Source: Burkholderiales bacterium UBA954 (GTDB taxonomy: Bacteria; Pseudomonadota; Gammaproteobacteria; Burkholderiales; Burkholderiaceae_A). Taken from it: a DNA stretch of 8,255 nucleotides. Below are positions 5,764 through 8,255 of this stretch, piece after piece (the stretch's first letter is position 1; the number at the start of each line of letters is the position of its first letter). The notes beneath the pieces are model-generated. The model saw only the letters and a program-made list of their open reading frames with translations, searched no databases and had not been told where the DNA came from. The position numbers were made by a program, and so were the translations under genes. The stretch is taken from contig DBCQ01000030.1 in the NCBI GenBank assembly GCA_002293155.1, positions 4,319 to 12,573 on the forward strand, read 5' to 3'.

Positions 5764-7235
5764 CGGAAACCAAGCACTCGCGCTCCATACGCGACCCAGA
5801 AGCCGCTCAGCTTGCACTCGTGGAAGTGCAAGAGATCCTTGCGCGCCAGAAGCTTGAGTTGAATCTTTTGCACCGTGAGCATCATGGGGTGGATTCAGAT
5901 CGCCAGAGCCTGGTGGAGCAGCTTGTGGTGAAGCAGCAGTCGGCGGCCTTGCAGGCACGGCTCGATCATTTACACCCCGCCGACGTTGCCTACATTCTTG
6001 AAGCCCTTCCCCGAGAGGAACGCTTAGTCATCTGGGAGCTTGTTCGAGCCGAGCGTGATGGCGAAATTCTGGTGGAGGTCTCAGACGCGGTTCGCGAAAC
6101 GCTGATTGCGTCGATGGATCGTGATGAATTGGTAGCCGCTGCTGAAACCCTGGACACGGATGACCTCGCTGCGCTCGCTCAGGATCTTCCAGAGGAGGTT
6201 GTTGAGGAGATTAGTGAGGGCTTATCGATTCCCGAGCGGGAGCAGTTGCGCACGGCGATGTCTTATCCGGAGGGCAGCGTCGGTGCCCGAATGGACTTTG
6301 AGATGGTAACGATTCGGGATGATGTGACTCTGGAAGTGGTCCTGCGCTACCTGCGTCGGTTTGATGCACTTCCCGACCATACCGATCAGGTCTTCGTCTT
6401 GAATCACAGCCAAAAGTTAATTGGAGCACTACCGATATCTAAGCTCCTCGTGCACGAGCCCGATACCTTGGTGCGGGAGGTGATGGTCGAGGAGGTGATG
6501 AATCTCCATCCCCACGATGATGTTAGCGAGGCAGCCCAGGCCTTCGAGCGCTATGACTTAGTGTCCGCCCCGGTCTTGGACCAGCACGGGGGCCTGCTTG
6601 GCCGTCTGACTGTTGATGAAGTCGTTGACGTGATTCGAGAAGAGGGTGAGCAGGATGTCTTTGCTCAGGCCGGCTTACGAGAAGAAGAGGATTTGTTCGC
6701 CTCGGTCTGGGAGTCTGCCAAAAATCGTTGGCTCTGGTTGGCGTTAAATCTCTGCACGGCATTCTTTGCGTCTCGAGTGATTGGCGCGTTTGAGGGAACG
6801 ATAGAAAAGGTGGTCGCACTCGCCGCCTTGATGCCAATTGTGGCGGGAATTGCTGGCAATTCGAGCAACCAGACGATGACGCTGTTCATCCGTTCAATTG
6901 CGCTCGGACAAGTTAATGCAAAAAATGCTCCCCGCCTGTTCGCCAAAGAGTTCGGTATTGCAGGCCTTAACGGAGTCGTCTGGGGGTCGATTGCTGGTTT
7001 ATTTGCCTGGTGGCTTTATAGAGAGTCTGATCAAGGATTAACGCTTGGTCTCACGATGATGCTGGCGATGCTCTTAAATCTACTTCTTGGCGCACTCATT
7101 GGAATTCTCGTGCCGCTCACCTTGCAGCGGATGGGCCGAGACCCTGCAATCGGATCCTCTGTGTTGCTCACCTTTAGCACCGACTCAATGGGGTTTTTCT
7201 TGTTCCTTGGGCTTGCGACCTTGTTTTTTACTTAG
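5760..7235 (+). CDS. mgtE: MgtE-family magnesium channel/transporter
   Basis: 491 residues from a GTG at 5760 that overlaps the preceding stop (GTGA). It takes up Mg2+ (possibly Co2+) across the inner membrane, gated by cytoplasmic Mg2+ sensing. Layout: a charged N-terminal extension (1-60); the MgtE N domain of helical repeats (about 62-170; LHPADVAYILEALP); a pair of CBS domains (about 173-231 and 236-294; VMNLHPHDDVSEAAQAF, APVLDQHGGLLGRLTVDEV) rich in the acidic residues that bind regulatory Mg2+; a plug-like acidic helix (295-315); and a C-terminal membrane domain (320-491) with five hydrophobic segments. Pore-region motif GNSSNQ (366-371) corresponds to the family's GNAGxQ-type sequence, and FSTDSMGF (472-479) carries the conserved Asp near the pore. 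No Mg2+ riboswitch can fit upstream because of the overlap, and there is no Shine-Dalgarno before the GTG, so translation probably depends on coupling to the fusion gene. Confidence 0.95.
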   Translation: MTETKHSRSIRDPEAAQLALVEVQEILARQKLELNLLHREHHGVDSDRQSLVEQLVVKQQSAALQARLDHLHPADVAYILEALPREERLVIWELVRAERDGEILVEVSDAVRETLIASMDRDELVAAAETLDTDDLAALAQDLPEEVVEEISEGLSIPEREQLRTAMSYPEGSVGARMDFEMVTIRDDVTLEVVLRYLRRFDALPDHTDQVFVLNHSQKLIGALPISKLLVHEPDTLVREVMVEEVMNLHPHDDVSEAAQAFERYDLVSAPVLDQHGGLLGRLTVDEVVDVIREEGEQDVFAQAGLREEEDLFASVWESAKNRWLWLALNLCTAFFASRVIGAFEGTIEKVVALAALMPIVAGIAGNSSNQTMTLFIRSIALGQVNAKNAPRLFAKEFGIAGLNGVVWGSIAGLFAWWLYRESDQGLTLGLTMMLAMLLNLLLGALIGILVPLTLQRMGRDPAIGSSVLLTFSTDSMGFFLFLGLATLFFT

Positions 7236-7284
7236 CCAAGAGCCGTAGTCTCATAATCGATAACTTAGATGGTTGGGAATTAAT

Positions 7285-8255
7285 ATGGATTTTCTTGGCG
7301 GGCCGATCGGCTGGATTATTACTTTTGTAGTGGGAGCGGCGCTGGGAGCGGCTTTTGTGAATTGGCGAATGTTGGGAGCACAGCGGGCAATCGCTGAGGA
7401 GCTTGCCGCCGCAAGGGCCCGAATTGAGGAGCGCGAAGCCGCCGGCACAGAGATTGAGATGCGCGCCAAGCTATTCGCCCAGGAGTTACTCAAGGATCAG
7501 GCCCAACAACTTGCTCAAACAAATCAGATCAATTTAAGCGGCCTGCTGACTCCCCTAAAACTTCAGTTTGAGCAGTTCACTAAAGAGGTGAGCGGACTAA
7601 AAGAGACGAGCCAGAAGGATAGCTCTGCCCTCGCCGAGCGTATCAAGCTGCTGCTCGAGGCCCAGCAGAAGATCTCCCACGATGCTCAGAATCTCGCCTC
7701 GGCTTTAAAAGGCGACAACAAGATGATGGGTGACTGGGGGGAGGTCATTCTTGAGCGTGTGCTTGAGGTGTCGGGCCTCACTAAAGATCGTGAATTCTTT
7801 GTGCAGCAGACGCATGCATCGGCCGAAGATCAGTCACGCGCTCGCAAACCTGATGTGGTGATTCAACTCCCTGAGGACCGCTTCCTTATTGTGGATTCTA
7901 AAGTCTCTCTAAAAGCCTACGAGGAATATTTCAATTGCGATGATGAGGCTAGAAAACAGACGAAGTTGAAGGAGCATCTTGCATCGATCCGGGCGCATAT
8001 GGAGGGCTTATCGAAGAAGAACTATCAGGGCATCCACGGCGATCGTTCCCCTGATTTTGTGATGATGTTTATTCCGGTGGAGCCCGCCTTCTTGTTAGCA
8101 ACCGGTAATGACGAGCGTTTATGGCTAGAGGGCTGGAACCGCCATGTGTTATTGGTGAGTCCGAATACGCTGCTCTTCGTCTTACGTACGGTTGAATATT
8201 TATGGCGGCAGGAGCGTGTTGGAAGAAATGCCGTTGAAATCGCCAATCGCGGTGC
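7285..8255 (+). CDS. rmuC: DNA recombination protein RmuC (C-terminal part cut by window edge)
   Basis: 323 codons from the ATG at 7285 to the right edge, open throughout. One N-terminal hydrophobic segment (about residues 5-25, IGWIITFVVGAALGAAF) anchors it in the membrane. A long charged region, probably coiled coil (about 30-145; ELAAARARIEEREA, SALAERIKLLLEAQQ), precedes the RmuC core: GDWGEVILERVLEVSGL (149-165), then a PD-(D/E)xK-type nuclease pattern with P189-D190 in RKPDVVIQLP and D204-S-K206 in FLIVDSKVSLKAY, followed by FIPVEPAFLLA and LLVSPNTLLFVLRTV. RmuC is known to limit inversions at short inverted repeats; its biochemical activity is not well defined. Gap to mgtE is 49 bp with no clear terminator. 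A CATAAT at 7252-7257 could be a weak -10 but has no good -35. GGGAA (7276-7280) is a weak ribosome-binding site. Confidence 0.95.
   Translation, partial: MDFLGGPIGWIITFVVGAALGAAFVNWRMLGAQRAIAEELAAARARIEEREAAGTEIEMRAKLFAQELLKDQAQQLAQTNQINLSGLLTPLKLQFEQFTKEVSGLKETSQKDSSALAERIKLLLEAQQKISHDAQNLASALKGDNKMMGDWGEVILERVLEVSGLTKDREFFVQQTHASAEDQSRARKPDVVIQLPEDRFLIVDSKVSLKAYEEYFNCDDEARKQTKLKEHLASIRAHMEGLSKKNYQGIHGDRSPDFVMMFIPVEPAFLLATGNDERLWLEGWNRHVLLVSPNTLLFVLRTVEYLWRQERVGRNAVEIANRG

Noticed and set aside
5172..5885. 237-codon open frame on the minus strand, antisense to the AroE part and the mgtE start
   Set aside because: It lies opposite well-recognised coding sequence, its product is Ser/Pro/Arg-rich with no recognisable motif, and it has the look of a frame kept open by codon bias on the other strand.
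6490..6504. AGGAGG followed by ATG inside mgtE (similar at 6193-6198)
   Set aside because: The AGGAGG comes from Glu-Glu codons in the middle of the CBS and N domains, not at a domain border, so an internal start there makes no sensible protein.
7236..7284. Possible terminator or promoter between mgtE and rmuC
   Set aside because: No stable hairpin with a T-run is visible, and the CATAAT at 7252-7257 has no matching -35, so neither is supported enough to list.

Overview
This looks like an ordinary chromosomal segment of a Gram-negative betaproteobacterium, most probably Burkholderiales. The gene order aroQ / tlpA-like / conserved unknown / mpl and the pairing of an RNB exonuclease with aroE are, from memory, typical of that group, and the Mpl and AroE sequences are close to proteobacterial ones. 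No tRNA, rRNA, insertion sequence, CRISPR array or prophage signal was seen. Genes are packed tightly: 4-bp stop/start overlaps, and no stretch longer than about 50 bases without a gene.

The window is organised around one divergent start region at about 1363-1402. Leftward (minus strand) run a 228-residue protein of unknown function, a membrane-anchored TlpA/ResA-like thiol-disulfide protein, and the first 39 codons of aroQ (type II 3-dehydroquinate dehydratase), which is cut by the left edge. Rightward (plus strand) run mpl (murein tripeptide ligase of peptidoglycan recycling), one very long ORF that joins an RNase II-type exoribonuclease to a complete shikimate dehydrogenase (AroE), an MgtE magnesium channel, and rmuC, which is cut by the right edge. 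mpl, the fusion and mgtE are almost contiguous (17-bp gap, then a 4-bp overlap) and are probably one transcript. rmuC follows after a 49-bp gap with no clear terminator.

The most striking point is the RNB-AroE fusion. Two normally separate neighbours, an RNA-degrading enzyme and a metabolic dehydrogenase, share one reading frame with a short linker. At the junction lies a strong Shine-Dalgarno sequence (4820-4828) properly spaced from an in-frame TTG (4834), so the locus could make both a 966-residue fusion and a free AroE of 309 residues. A second point is the divergent region. Each start codon is preceded, at exactly 7 nt, by a -10-like hexamer, and the two putative promoters interlock, which suggests leaderless and mutually exclusive transcription. 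Both are inferences from sequence. The window holds two successive shikimate-pathway enzymes (AroQ, then AroE) on opposite sides of this switch-like region, alongside cell-wall recycling, Mg2+ uptake, RNA decay and genome maintenance.
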